Of a stretch of 64,000 nucleotides of DNA, positions 40,745 to 50,885 are shown piece after piece. The first letter of the stretch is position 1; each line of letters starts with the position of its first letter. The notes beneath the pieces were generated by a model, which worked only from the letters and a program-made list of their open reading frames with translations, had not been told where the DNA came from and did not search any database. The position numbers and the translations under genes were made by a program. The DNA comes from Prorocentrum cordatum (Eukaryota; Sar; Dinophyceae; Prorocentrales; Prorocentraceae): positions 127,001 through 191,000 of the forward strand of contig CAUYUJ010009791.1 of NCBI GenBank assembly GCA_963575745.1, in the 5' to 3' direction.

Positions 40745-40907
40745 GCGCGCAGAGGGGGTTAAGGGAAGGGAGGAAGGCTTCTTACAAGGGGGCCGCTTCT
40801 TAGCAGGCGCTGGCCTTACATATACAGAGAAGGCCCGCGCCTTCTAAGGGACAGGGGTGCTTCCAAGAAGACTTCCCCCTCCCCCTACCCCCTTCTGCGC
40901 GTGGCCA
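40745..40907. mobile_element. Family M element
   Basis: GCGCAGAGGGGGTTAAGGG start, TTCTTAGCAGGCGCTGGCC and GGCCCGCGCCTTCTAAGGG inverted middle, CCCCCTTCTGCGCG end. The ends are perfect inverted GCGCAGAGGGGG words, and a family J remnant resumes just beyond (GCCGATCGTTCAAGGTTGAACG, about 40921). Confidence 0.75.
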
Positions 40908-40939
40908 AGTTTCCGGAAGGGCCGATCGTTCAAGGTTGA

Positions 40940-41115
40940 ACGATCCCCAAAGATCCGATGTCGTGATTTGTTCAATGCGCTGTCCCCGGAAGTCCCGACC
41001 CATTCCCATGGACCAGTTTTTCATCTTGAGTCGTTTTCTAACGGTCCAGAGGCCCGGCGAGGGCCCCTGGGTGCCGAAATTTGCGAAACACCTCCGTCTC
41101 GATTTTTTCAATACG
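40940..41115. mobile_element. Family H element, inverted orientation
   Basis: GACTTCCGGGGACAGCG-type complement of the family: CCCCGGAAGTCCCGACCCAT, TCCAGAGGCCCGGCGAGGGC and AAATTTGCGAAACACCTCCG run in reverse order relative to the 40.28 kb copy. Confidence 0.65.
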
Positions 41116-41283
41116 TTGAGATCTCTGGCCCCCCGCGACGTCGGCAACCATCGCCCGGGGTCGTCACGACACGGACCGGCCGTATAGCCAGTTTCTCCCT
41201 CCTCTGGCGGTCGGGGTAGCGTCATGCCGTGCCGCGCCGCGTCCTGGCCCACTGTGTCACGCTGCGGCGCGACAGGCCAGCCA

Positions 41284-41529
41284 CTGATGGGCCCGTTTGC
41301 CACCACCAGCACCGTAAGTTGGAGGGGGAAAGGAAGAGGAGGACGATGAGGAGAAGGAGGAGGAGGAGGAGGAGGAGGAGGAGGTGGAGGTGGAGGTGGA
41401 GGAGGAGGCTGAGGAGGAGGCTGAGGAGGGGGAGGAGGAGGAGGAGGAGGAGGAGGAGAAGGAGGAGGAGGAGGACCCCCTGCCCCTCCAACTTATGGTG
41501 GTTGTTGTGGAAAACAGGCCCATCAGCCG
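41284..41529. mobile_element. Family A element with GGA array
   Basis: TGATGGGCCCGTTTGCCACC at the left, ACTTATGGTGGTTGTTGTGG then AAAACAGGCCCATCA at the right. The interior is GGA with GGTGGAGGT and GGCTGAGGA variants. Confidence 0.85.
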
Positions 41530-41799
41530 CGGCCCCCAGTCAGTCCTTGCGCGTCCACCTTCGGGCTCCCGCACGAGGGGGCTGTGCCCAGGGGGTGTGA
41601 GTTCGATCCACAGACATGATCGCGTCGTAAAAAATCACCGATCATTTTCTTTGGGTGGAGGGCAAAGGGTGAAATCTGAAATGCCGTTTCGATCGGTGTT
41701 CGAGGCTTGAACCTGCAAAAGATGAATCACAAAACGGAATGATTTTCGATGTGCAAAAGCCTACATGGATTTCACTCTGAGCCCTCCACTCAGAAAATG

Positions 41800-41970
41800 C
41801 TCAGAATCAGGACGGCAACTGTTTCACTGGTTTCGGCCCCTGGGGGCCCTCTCCGGGCCCCGGGACCGTCAAAAAAACATTCAGGGCGAAAATCCAGTCC
41901 CGGGGAAAGGGGGATCGGGACTTCCAGGGACGCCGCCCTGAAAATCAGGACGTCGCATATCTGGGTCGAT
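41800..41970. mobile_element. Family H element
   Basis: AATCAGGACGGCAACTG, GGGGGCCCTCTCCGGGCCCC, GGGACCGTCAAAAAAAC, CCCGGGGAAAGGGGGATCGG and AAAATCAGGACGTCGC. Confidence 0.75.
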
Positions 41971-42230
41971 TTTTGCACCGAACCGCTCAAAACAGATGCC
42001 CCCGAGCCGCTGGCAGCTCCCGATGGTTGCCACGAGGTGGGGCATGAGTGGGGCAGCCGTTTGCGGCAGTTCGGTGCACCAGCGGATCGAATTCATGCCC
42101 CCCCGCAGGGTCTTCCCCCTTTTGGTGGATCCCGACCCGTCCCCGGCTCTTCCCCGCGGGGCGGACACACGCGCTACAACTCGCGGGGAATAGCGTGTCG
42201 CCAGGGCCTCCGCCGGGGCATCTTAGGCGC
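41971..42230. other. Unassigned stretch
   Basis: No repeat copy or gene recognised. Confidence 0.45.
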
Positions 42231-42534
42231 CGTGGAGCGATCCTTTCGCGCATCGGAGCCTTCTGGACCGTCTTCGGGGCCTCTGTGGGCCCTCTTGGCC
42301 CGTCTTGGGACCCTCGTGGCTCGGAACAGTCATGCGAGAGCACGCGGGGACACGCGGCGCGCCCTGGCAGGTCCAAGAATTTTGGGCCTCGGCCCTGTAC
42401 GATTCATGCAGTCACGAATGGGGACGGACAAGTCTAAGGGAACTGAGAGCGCTCCACTTCGTTTCGGGACACCCTGGCGGACAGATGCGTATATCGATGC
42501 ATAGCAAGACACTCCGATCTCTATCCATATACGT

Positions 42535-42605
42535 ATACACGCAGATGTATACATGCATACGCATACGTGTGCAGATACATATGTACATACATACATTGAT
42601 ACATC
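42535..42605. repeat. Imperfect TATACATGCATAC/ATAC repeats
   Basis: AT-rich alternation of ATAC, CATAC and ATACATG words. Confidence 0.8.
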
Positions 42606-42674
42606 TGCATGTGCATGCGTTTTGTTGGTCCCCCTCTCTTTGTCTTCTGTTTCATGTCTTTATTTCGTTATGTA

Positions 42675-42965
42675 TGTATTCCTCTCCCTCTCTCTCTCTC
42701 TCGCTGGTTCCCTCTCTCTCTCTCTCTTTCTCTCCCTCGCTTCCCCTTTTTCCCGCCCCTCCTTCGATCCGCCTTCCTGCTTCTCCCCTCCCTCCCTCAT
42801 TCCCTCCCTCCGTCCTCCCTCCCTCCCTCCCTCCGCCTTCCCTCCTCTCTCCCTCTCGTGTCCCCTCCTCCAGGCCTGCCTGCCCCCCTCGCCATCCCGC
42901 CAGCCCCCCCCCCCCCCCACCCCCCTCCTCCTGCCGTTCCTCCTGTCCCCCCCGCCCTCCCCACA
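42675..42965. repeat. (CT)n, then CTCC/CCCT pyrimidine tract
   Basis: CTCTCT runs to about 42735, then CCTCCCTC repeats and long C-runs to about 42960. Minus-strand G/R-rich frames are artefacts. Confidence 0.9.
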
Positions 42966-43112
42966 GCCCGCACGCCCTCCCGCCCTCCCCGGGTGGCGCT
43001 CCCTTCCAGCTCGGCCCCCCCGAGCCGTTGCCGGGGTGCGCTTCGGCCAGAGCCTCGAGGCACCTCCGGCCGCGGCGACGGGCAGCCCGCCAGAGGCGCA
43101 GGACGGCCAGGC

Positions 43113-43160
43113 GTACGTCGGGCGCGTCCCTCCACAGGAGGAAAATCCTAAAATAGTCGA
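43113..43160. mobile_element. Family B left-end fragment
   Basis: ACGTCGGGCGCGTCCCTCCA, CAGGAGGAAAATCC then AAAATAGTCGAG. The right half is absent. Confidence 0.7.
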
Positions 43161-43450
43161 GCCTGGCGCGCCCACGAGCCTGGCGCGCCCCCGACGAGGG
43201 GAACGTTTCTTGGGCGGCCTTGTTTGGTATCGCGCGGCAGTGTCTGGCGTTGCTTGGCTTGCCCAGTGGTGCGTGGAATTGCCTGGCGTTGCTTGGCATT
43301 TCTTGGCGCTGCTCTCTTGGATGTGTGTCGGGGGCTATCGTGAACCATCTTGAGGTACCTTGAGCAACCTTGGAGGCCATCCTGGGCTCTCCGAGGCCCT
43401 CTGGGAGCCATCCTGGGCGATCTTGGGGACTCTGGCGCCTCGCGGCCCCA
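43160..43450. repeat. TTGGCGTTGC / type S minisatellite
   Basis: GGCGTTGCTTGGC-like words (43245-43320) pass into CCTTGAGGTACCTTGAGCAA and CTTGGAGGCCATCCTGGGC words resembling type S. Confidence 0.7.
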
Positions 43451-43706
43451 ACTCCTCCTGGGCCCAGGAGAGGAGGTAGGGGGAGGGGTAACTCTTCTTT
43501 CCGAGCAGGTGAAGGAGGGGTTTGGGCAGAGATATGTAGAGAGCGAGAGAGAGAGAGAAGACAAAATCTGTTGAAACACCCACGCCCAGAGGGCTGGTGG
43601 GATCGGGATGTGCGGCTCTGCAAACTTGAAGCGCGACGCCGACACGGGCCGATAAACCGCAGGACGGACTAATTCTGAGGGGCTTCGGCCCCGTCGCCCA
43701 TTCTTT

Positions 43707-43924
43707 GATGGGCCGGCTTTCCAGCAAAACCACCATAAGTTGGAGGGGGGAAAGGGGGTGGAAGGTAAGGAGGAGGAGGAGGAGGCGGCGGAGGAGGAGG
43801 AGGAGGAGGAGGGGGAGGAGGAGGAGGAGGAGGAGGAGGAGGAGGAGGAGGAGGAGGAGGAGGAGAAGGACCCCCTCCCCCTCCTACTTATGGTGGTGGC
43901 GGTGGAAATCAAGCCCACCATCCT
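43707..43924. mobile_element. Family A element with GGA array
   Basis: GATGGGCCGGCTTTCCAGCA at the left, TTATGGTGGTGGCGGTGGAA then ATCAAGCCCACCATC at the right; about 110 bases of GGA inside. Confidence 0.85.
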
Positions 43925-44160
43925 TAGGAGGCGCTCCCTGCGCACGCGCGGAGCGGCATCGCCGCTGGCCTCGCCTCGCCCCGGCCCGCCTTTGCGCGCG
44001 CGGAGGCCCCCCCCCTGCGCTTCGGCGGCCGCCCGCCCGCCTCGAGGGGAGGTCCGGCTCGAGGGGCCCCCGCGCGGGGGGGGCGCGCAAGGCGGGGGCC
44101 CCCGCGGAGCGCCGAGGAGGCGGCCCGCCGCACGTCGAGGGCAGCGCCCAGGTCGGAGGG
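43925..44160. other. Very GC-rich unassigned stretch
   Basis: CG-dense sequence with CCCGCG/GGGCGC self-complementary words; no gene. Confidence 0.5.
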
Positions 44161-44222
44161 AGGCACGGTCGGTCGAGCGTTCGAGGCATCGGTCGATCGA
44201 TCGTTCGATCGTTCGCTCGAGG
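44161..44222. repeat. GATCGTTC/GGTCGATC short repeat
   Basis: TCGATCGATCGTTCGATCGT and related words form a short self-complementary array. Confidence 0.75.
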
Positions 44223-44549
44223 GTCCACCTAAAACAACAAGCAGCCCAGAGCACACAAACAAACGGCAGGCTGCCACCACAACAACAGAAACACCACAAG
44301 CTGGCTGCTGTTTGCTGTGACAGCCTGTTCTTTGCGACAGCCTGTTCTGTTGCGATGACATGGTGTGCTGCCGCTGCTGGGTCCCTTCTGTGGAGCAGGC
44401 CACGGAGCGAAAGCCTGCAGAGTCAACGTCGGCGGGCCGGCGGCCGCCCGCCCCGCCGCGCTCGCAGCCGGGCAGGGGGCACGAGGGGCAGCGCGGAGAA
44501 GCTGGGTGAGAGAGGCGCCCGGCCACAACAGTCAGCAGCAACCCGATGG

Positions 44550-44808
44550 TGATCGTGTTCTTCTCCATTGTTTTGCCGATCGGCGCGGGCCCTCGCACCT
44601 CCCCCCCCCACACTTCCCATGCATCGGATCTTGGCTGTCTTGGGCCCTTGTTGCGAGCAGGTGGAGTCCCTCCCCCACAGGGCTCACTGCCGCAAACAGT
44701 CGCACGAAAAGCAGAGGTCCGGGGCCAGACCCCCCCCCCTCTCTCTCCCCCCTTTCTGCCCGATGAATGACGAAACGCCGAATAAGAAAACGCCCGCTTG
44801 ATCGTTCG
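44550..44808. mobile_element. Family P element (uninterrupted copy)
   Basis: TTTTGCCGATCGGCGCGGGC, GATCTTGGCTGTCTTGGGC, GCGAGCAGGTGGAGTCCC, AAACAGTCGCACGAAAAGCA then GAGGTCCGGGGCCAGACCCC, and CGAAACGCCGAATAAGAAAA. Serves as the reference for the interrupted copy at 54.1 kb. Confidence 0.75.
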
Positions 44809-44963
44809 AGGCGTCACTTCCGCTCGTCTTGGATCGAGCGCGTATCGGCGAACAGCTTGTCATAGTGCCCCACAACGCCGACCGGGGGCCCTGACGGAAG
44901 GGGGGACACTGCTTGCATCAGCTTCGGGAGGTCCACGCGGTTTTCTCGGATCGGCGCTGGGCC

Positions 44964-45118
44964 CCTTGATGGAAACATTTTCCACACCCACTACCATTAG
45001 GACGGGGGAGAAGGGAGGATGAGGAGGTCCTCCTCCTCCTCCTCCTCCTCCTCCTCCTCCTCCTCCTCCCTCCGAGGTCCTACCTATGGTAGTAGTGGTG
45101 TAAAATTTGACCATCACC
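44964..45118. mobile_element. Family A element with CTC array
   Basis: TGATGGAAACATTTTCCACA at the left, CTATGGTAGTAGTGGTGTAA then AATTTGACCATCA at the right. The interior is CTC rather than GGA, i.e. the array is inverted relative to the 3.5 and 37-44 kb copies. Confidence 0.8.
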
Positions 45119-45164
45119 CTCCTGGTCGAGGCTCGAAAGTCAAGGCTACGATCGAGCGGTGCGT

Positions 45165-45275
45165 GCTGGCAGTGCTGCGCTGGTCCTCGGACTCCGCGGG
45201 CGTCGTCTCGGGACTCCGGGCCCGTCTTGGACGCCCCGAGAGGCCCCCCAGAGCGCTCCAAGAGCTCGAGGGAAC
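45165..45275. repeat. Type S minisatellite block
   Basis: GGCGTCGTCTCGGGACTCCG, GGCCCGTCTTGGACGCCCCG words. Confidence 0.5.
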
Positions 45276-45734
45276 CAGGCCCATGCAGCCAAGGCGCTGA
45301 CATCATCGGCGCCACCCCAACATGCGATGACCATGTGCATCGCCCCCCCGCCCCCCACAGGGGCGACGCGCGCGCCGAGAAGTCTTGTAGCATAAGCTCC
45401 TTGGTGGGCGTGTTCTGCCCGTACTGTTCGGGCAGCGATATACGATACGAGGGTTATGATGTTCCAACCTACTTTAGCCTTGACCACCAAGAATAATTTC
45501 GAGCACCAGGGCGCTGGGAAGCGATGCTTTCACATGTCGGGCCCTGGGAATCGATACTCCTTCGAGACTGTTTCGGTACTTTTTTGGGTGCTCGAAATCA
45601 TTTTTGGAGATTTGGACCTTAACTACGATAGGGGCAATAATCCCAGGAGCGCCTCCTCCGAACCCCTGCCGTCTCAGGAAGGCCGTCCTCCTCGCCTCGC
45701 GCAGATTCCCCTTCTTCAAGGAGAGCCGGCTTCT
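45276..45734. other. Unassigned stretch
   Basis: Includes CAGCGATATACGATACGAGG near 45431, echoed by GGCGATCTACGATACGAGGG near 45949 on the far side of the GGA array, suggesting a local duplication of about 25 bases. Confidence 0.45.
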
Positions 45735-45930
45735 AGTGAGGAGGAGGAGGAGGAGGAGGAGGAGGAGGAGGAGGACGAGGACGAAGAGGGAGGAGGGAGG
45801 AGGGAGGAGGGAGGAGGGAGGAGGAGGAGGGGGGAGGAGGAGGAGGAGGAGGAGGAGGAGGAGGAGGAGGAGGAGGATGAGGGGGAGAAGGAGGAGGAGG
45901 AGGAGGAGGAGGAGGAGGAGGAGGACGGGG
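45735..45930. repeat. (GGA)n array
   Basis: GGA array with GGGAGGAGGGAGG variants, followed by GGACGGGG. Confidence 0.95.
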
Positions 45931-46129
45931 TCCGTGCTGTTAGGGTGGCGATCTACGATACGAGGGTTGTGCTACTTACATGTTCGGGTCGGACGCACGC
46001 CTCCGAGGAGGATGCACAGTGCGGCTAAGTCCTTGCGCGTCCCAGAATATAAAGCTCCAACTTCGGGGTTTGCAGGGGTTCCGGTGTCCGGGCCGCTCGT
46101 TTGATTTGTTGATTGTGGAGCCCATGCTC

Positions 46130-46287
46130 AAGTCGGGCCTGTCCTCTACAGAGGGAATGTTCAAACATAGCCATACATAGTAGGGGAACTATAGTTTGAG
46201 CATTTGTTGGTCATGTTTGCGGTATTTCTGGACAATTTCTCATGCTTCCTCCAACAGCCGCCTGCAGGGGGACACGCCCGACCTAAG
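46130..46287. mobile_element. Family B element
   Basis: CAAGTCGGGCCTGTCCTCTA left, CCGCCTGCAGGGGGACACGC and CCGACCTA right. CCCATGCT before and CCTATGCA after may be a diverged target duplication. Confidence 0.8.
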
Positions 46288-46377
46288 CCTATGCATGGCC
46301 GACGCTCATTTTGGTCAGGAATTAGTGCCTTCGTTGCTTGTGTAGCGTTCGCACGATGACTGTACCCCGTCGGGTCA

Positions 46378-46512
46378 TGAACAGAAACACGACGGGAGAA
46401 ATTTCGCCAGCTCTGGCCTCCAAGGGGTCCTTCGCTGCGATCCAGGGCCGGCAGCACAGAACTCAGGATGAAAACCAGTTCTGAGAAATGGGTCGAGACT
46501 TTCGGGAGCGGC
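46378..46512. mobile_element. Family H copy (partial)
   Basis: ACACGACGGGAGAAATTTCG, CTGGCCTCCAAGGGGTCC, GGATGAAAACCAGTTCTGAG then AAATGGGTCGAGACTTTCGGG. The right end runs directly into family K. Confidence 0.6.
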
Positions 46513-46672
46513 AAAGAGAGGGGGGGTGACTAGGGGGGATATCAGAGCGGGGGCTATCCCCCCTGGTTTCATGGCGCTTTTTTTCAGTACGTCCCTGGCC
46601 CCCCCCCCCTTGGGCCGCGCACGTGCCGCCTGCCATGATTTGCGCCCCCCCTCTTGGACGCCCCCGAGAATG
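46500..46672. mobile_element. Family K element
   Basis: TCGGGAGCGGCAAAGAGAGG, GGTTTCATGGCGC, GGGCCGCGCACGTGCCGCC, CATGATTTGCGCCCCCCCTC. Confidence 0.75.
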
Positions 46673-46794
46673 CTGGGGGTCGACGTCATGCAAAGTTCAT
46701 GTCGTCGGGCGTCTGGGGAGTGTTCCAGGACGTGCTCACCGTGGCCCAGGAGGGCCCGACGAACGCCCCAGAGCACCCTCGTCGTTCACAGTGC

Positions 46795-47275
46795 TTTTCG
46801 TCCCCATTCTCCTCATCGTCCTCGCGTTCCTCCTCGTCCTCCTCGCCGTCCTCCTCGTCCTCCTCATCCTCCTTCTCTTCTACGAAGGCCTGCTTCTGGT
46901 CATCCTCCGGGTCATCCTCGCCATCATGATACCACTCCTCCTCCTCCTCCTTGTGCTACTTGTGGGTTTCCCTGTCCCCATCGCTCTCCCAATCCTCCTT
47001 CTGCGCCTCCACGCTGTACCCCTCCTCGTCCTCCACCCTGTCCTCCTGGTCCTCCTCATCCTCCACGCTGTACCCCTCACCCTCCTAATCCTCCTGCTCC
47101 TCCTCATCCTCCTGCTCCTCCTCCTTCTCCGCCCTCACGAAGTACCCCTCATCGTCCTCCACTGGTCCTCCTCGCCTCTCTCCTCGCTCTCTCCAGCATC
47201 GTCCTCCTCCTCCCCTTCGTGGTCCTCGCCGTCCCCGTCATCGCGCTCCTCCTCGTCGCTAGACCTCCTCGTTGA
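46795..47275. repeat. CTC/GTC-rich pyrimidine tract
   Basis: Imperfect CCTCGTCCTCCT repeats over nearly 480 bases. The 249- and 250-residue plus frames (P- and L/V-rich) come from this tract. Confidence 0.85.
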
Positions 47276-47799
47276 CCCCCGTTCTCTCATCATCTCCCTC
47301 CCTCCCTCTCCCGCTCTCTCTTTAGTATCGTTTAACCGATCCCCATCCCCATCCCCATCCAGACCCCCACCATGACATCTCCCCAGTTGGGATTGATATA
47401 CCCTTCGAAATCAGACAGTCACTACCTATATTCCCATCTAGGAGGGTAAACCGGCCAGTGGGGTCCAGGCCACGCGAGTGGGGATAGGGATCGGTGAAAC
47501 GATGCTCATCTCTCTCCCACTCGCTCTCTCTCTCTCTCTATCTCTCTCTCCCTCTCTCGCGGAGGTGCCCAGACCCGACTACGCAACGACGACACAGCAC
47601 GTGCTCCCGGTGCGTGCTGTGGTCCACGTGCGTGTGCGTTCTTGCTCGCAGTGCCTGGAGGAGCGGCGGTTCCTGCTCCTGTCCGACCCGGCTCTGTCAA
47701 TCCCGTCCCAGCAGCCGCACGGCCCGCCCTTCCCACTCATCGGGCCGCTTCAAACGTTTCGACGCGCGGGTCCCCGGAGGAGTGGACCACCTCCTCAGG

Positions 47800-47875
47800 G
47801 CCGGTTTATCGTCCTGAGTCATGCCCTGCCGCTCCCGGGGCCCGGCGAGGGCCCCCGCCGAAGGCCTTGAGAGGC
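47800..47875. mobile_element. Family H fragment
   Basis: GGCCGGTTTATCGTCCTGAG and GGGGCCCGGCGAGGGCCCCC are an inverted match to the family core. Confidence 0.5.
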
Positions 47876-47991
47876 AGACCGCGGGCCGCTCCAATCTTTT
47901 GTCGGCGCGTGCCTCGGGTCTCCGGTATCACGCTCTCCTGCCCATCACCTTCAGCTCAAGGGCGCAGGCACAGAGCCCATGCACAGGGCCT

Positions 47992-48213
47992 CCGATGGGC
48001 AAATCTTCCACCACCACCACTACCATATGTAGGACAGGGGAGAAGGGAGGATGAGGATGTCTTCCTCCTCCTCCTCCTCCTCCTCCTCCTCCTTCTCCCC
48101 CTCCTCCTCCTCACTTCCTCCTCCTCCTCCTCCTCCTCCTCCTCCTCCTCCTCCTCCTCCTCCTCCTCCCTCTGCTATTTATAGTAGCGGTGCAGGAAAA
48201 TAGGCCCATCAGC
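47992..48213. mobile_element. Family A element with CTC array
   Basis: GATGGGCAAATCTTCCACCA left, TATAGTAGCGGTGCAGGAAA then ATAGGCCCATCA right; two CTC arrays inside. Confidence 0.85.
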
Positions 48214-48299
48214 CTCGGCTCCGCAATCCTGGCGCCGACCTCCTTCCGCCTGATCCGCGCTGCAGCGCAGCTCCCATGGGGAAGCCGCTCTCGGGCAGG

Positions 48300-48405
48300 G
48301 CTCCGCGGCCGAGGGCGGAGGGCGGGAACGAGAAGCGTAAGTTCTGCATGTTCCACTTGCAGGGCATCTGCCGCAAGTCTACGCAGGAACTCGCTCGAAG
48401 CAGAT
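48300..48405 (+). other. Possible CCCH zinc-finger exon fragment
   Basis: The plus frame through 48300-48400 reads GGNEKRKFCMFHLQGICRKS, resembling the start of a CCCH finger (basic residues, C, about seven residues, C). The remaining Cys and His are not present before the family N element begins at about 48406, so it is at best a truncated remnant. Confidence 0.35.
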
Positions 48406-48630
48406 TTGGGCCTCCTAGATGGGGTCCGAGTAGATGGGGTCGGAGAACCGCGCCGCATCGCCGATGCATCGACCTTGCGTCTCGATGTGAAGCCCTTGTT
48501 TCCCCACGCCGACGCCGCCGATGCATCGCCGTGGTCGCCGATGCATCGCTGATACATCGGCCATGCATTGGCGAAGTGGCGCGATCCTTCTAGCCCATCT
48601 ACTCGGACCCCATCTAGGAGGCCTCTAAAA
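48406..48630. mobile_element. Family N palindromic element with GATGCATCG core
   Basis: The left arm TTTGGGCCTCCTAGATGGGG then TCCGAGTAGATGGGG is the inverse of the right arm (TAGCCCATCTACTCGGACCC then CATCTAGGAGGCCTCTAAA); about 34 bases with few mismatches. The core holds five GATGCATCG-type words (about 48463, 48521, 48538 and neighbours). No coding capacity. Confidence 0.85.
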
Positions 48631-48639
48631 GACCTCGTA

Positions 48640-49275
48640 GGCGATTGCTCTCCCCCAGTCCCCGAGCTCCGCCCGAGGAGTTTGGCCGAGAAGTTTGGCC
48701 GCTCGGGAACAGGGGGAACCCCTGGATTCACCCCAAGGGGGCTGTTCGGACGCACGACCATCGAGAGTGCGCGCCCCCGCAGCGTGTGTCCGGGGGCTGG
48801 GCCCCAAAGTTCTAATCCGTTCGAAAGCCCCGCGAAGTCTGGAGTGAATGGTCGACAGGTCCTCTGCCGGACGGGTGGCGCTTGGTGGGGGCGCCCTCCA
48901 GCTGCTGGCGCCTCTGCAGTGTATATCGCTTTGGCTGGTCCAGATGGGCCTTCAAGCCCTGGTAATCAATGACAGCCGACAGGGGAGAACAGAAAAAACG
49001 TAAACATGAGCGGATGCATGAATCCGAGACGGGAATCTACACATGTCCATTGCCTGGTCACCCGGTGGGGAACCACGACGTTGGTTCCCAGGCGATGGCT
49101 ATGGATAAATCCCCACCTCGCAGCACAGACAACGCCTCGGAGCTCCGCGCGGGTATCTTGGACCGGCACCGGGCCTCCCAGGGCGGCGCCTCTGGGGCGA
49201 CGCTCCTGGCCGATCCAAGAACTCCGCCCGGACCTCCGACACCTTCTATGTTCTCGGAGTGTTGCCTCCAGAGGA
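48640..49275. other. Unassigned stretch
   Basis: No repeat copy recognised. Several 100-150 residue frames without identifiable domains. Confidence 0.45.
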
Positions 49276-49279
49276 GGAC

Positions 49280-49478
49280 GAGGTACGGCAGGTTCGTGTC
49301 GTGTCGACTGGCGGCGACCCCGCCGCTGGCGTTCCACGTTGAACGCCGCGGGTGGCCCAGGATCGTTCGATGTGGATCGATTTGGACGTTTCGGAAACGG
49401 CCGATCGTTGTTCAATTTTGAACGTGCCCCGCGGTGTCAGAAACCAGCGCCGAAGTCGGCATGACACGAACCTGACGT
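49280..49478. mobile_element. Family J palindromic element
   Basis: GGCAGGTTCGTGTCGTGTCG left and CGGCATGACACGAACCTGAC right. Inner CGGCGACCCCGCCG stem, AACGGCCGATCGTTGTTC and AATTTTGAACG near the right side. Confidence 0.8.
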
Positions 49479-49689
49479 ACCCATGCCGCTGCCCTTCCCT
49501 CGCTTTCCCCCCCTTGGGGGCCTCCTGGGAGGCCCTCGAAGTCGTGGAGGGGGGGTCCCGAACGGCCTTGCCTCGTCCCTCGGCGTGCGTCCGCCCTGGG
49601 GTCGCCGCAGAGGCTCGTTTGCAGGGGGAGCTGGTCAGGGCCCGTCCCGCCAGGCACGCGCGGGCAGGTTTGCGCCGGCCCCCCGCCCC

Positions 49690-49782
49690 CAGGGGGAGGA
49701 GGAGGAGGAGGAGGAGGAGGAGGAGGAGGAGGAGGAGGAGGAGGAGGAGGAGGAGGAGGAGGAGGAGGAGGAGGAGGAGTTC
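49690..49782. repeat. (GGA)n array
   Basis: About 30 pure GGA units. Confidence 0.95.
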
Positions 49783-50193
49783 TCCACTGCTGCAGGGCTC
49801 CACGCGCCCATGCCCACGGCCTCGCGGGCCAGACCCCCAGGCCGAGACCCCACGGATACATCGACGGAGCGCAGGCGCGGGCATGGGTCGAGGCGCACGG
49901 ATTCGCGACGGGCCCCGTCTCCGAATCCGCAGCGGCGGGCTCCGCCACCACACCGGGCGGCACTGGGTCTTCGTGCTTCGGGGCTGCTCTCCCCGATCCC
50001 TGGATCTGGCGCCCGCGCACCGAATCCAAGCGTCTGGATACTTCAGACTAGCGCGTATGATAATTCCCTCCCAATTTCTGTGCAAAAGAGGTCTGAAGCT
50101 TAGATCCAGCTCGACTTTAGTCAAGAAGCTCACCATCATCTCGGAAGAATCGGTAGAAAACGAATAGTTTCGCGAACCCAGATCAACGGATCT
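49783..50193. other. Unassigned stretch
   Basis: No gene or family copy recognised. Confidence 0.45.
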
Positions 50194-50194
50194 T

Positions 50195-50392
50195 CACGGT
50201 AGGTTCGCGTCGCGTCGACCGGCGGCGACCCCGCCGCCGGCGTTCAGCGTCGACCGCCGCCAGCGGCCCAGAATCGGTCGATGTTGAACGATCTGACGTT
50301 TCGGAAACGGCCGCTCGTTCAAGGTTGAACGACCACCGCGGTGTCAGGAACCAACGCCAGGGTCGACACGACACGAACCTGCCGTCCAGTGA
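50195..50392. mobile_element. Family J palindromic element
   Basis: GTAGGTTCGCGTCGCGTCGA left and CGACACGACACGAACCTGCC right. The CGTTCAAGGTTGAACGA word is nearly self-complementary. About 720 bases from the previous family J copy, in the same orientation. Confidence 0.85.
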
Positions 50393-50717
50393 GCGGCTGG
50401 GATAAGGAGCACTCATTGTGCAAAAGGGGCTCGGTCGTTCCTTTGGTCTGGATGTGTTGTTTATCGTTCCTTATGCATTATGTATTATATATATACATAT
50501 ATAGATCATTCCTTATGCGTTACATCTTGGAACAAAACGGGGCTTCCTTCCTCATTGATCGTTCCTTCGGTCGGGCCGAAGACTGCAGTCCATCTCGGCG
50601 TGTCCCCGAGGGTGCGGGGCGGCCTTGCGCGGATGCCCCCCGCGCGGAGCGCACCAGCGCGGTGGCGTACCCTGGGGATCTCGCCTGGGTGTGCAGGCGG
50701 CGAGGACGGAGACGTGG

Positions 50718-50885
50718 ATCAGGAGGGAAACAACACACAGACACAAGGAGTCGTCGATCCCCAGGGAAAAATGTGCAAAAACGTGGGAAGTGGGGGGGAA
50801 GACGACGAACATCCCAGAACGTATGGAACAAGAGGGGGGATCCTGGGCTTTGTGTGTATGTGTCTGTGTCCCTGGGCCCCTGGCA
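50718..50885. mobile_element. Family F element (diverged)
   Basis: CAGGAGGGAAACAACACACA and GACACAAGGAGTCGTCGATC, ending TGTGTCCCTGGGCCCCTGG. CGTCGA is kept but AATTAAT is lost. Confidence 0.75.

Noticed and set aside
46526-47375. Two 250-residue frames (proline-rich and leucine/valine-rich with apparent membrane segments)
   Set aside because: Both read the same CTC/GTC tract in different frames; hydrophobicity is a composition effect.
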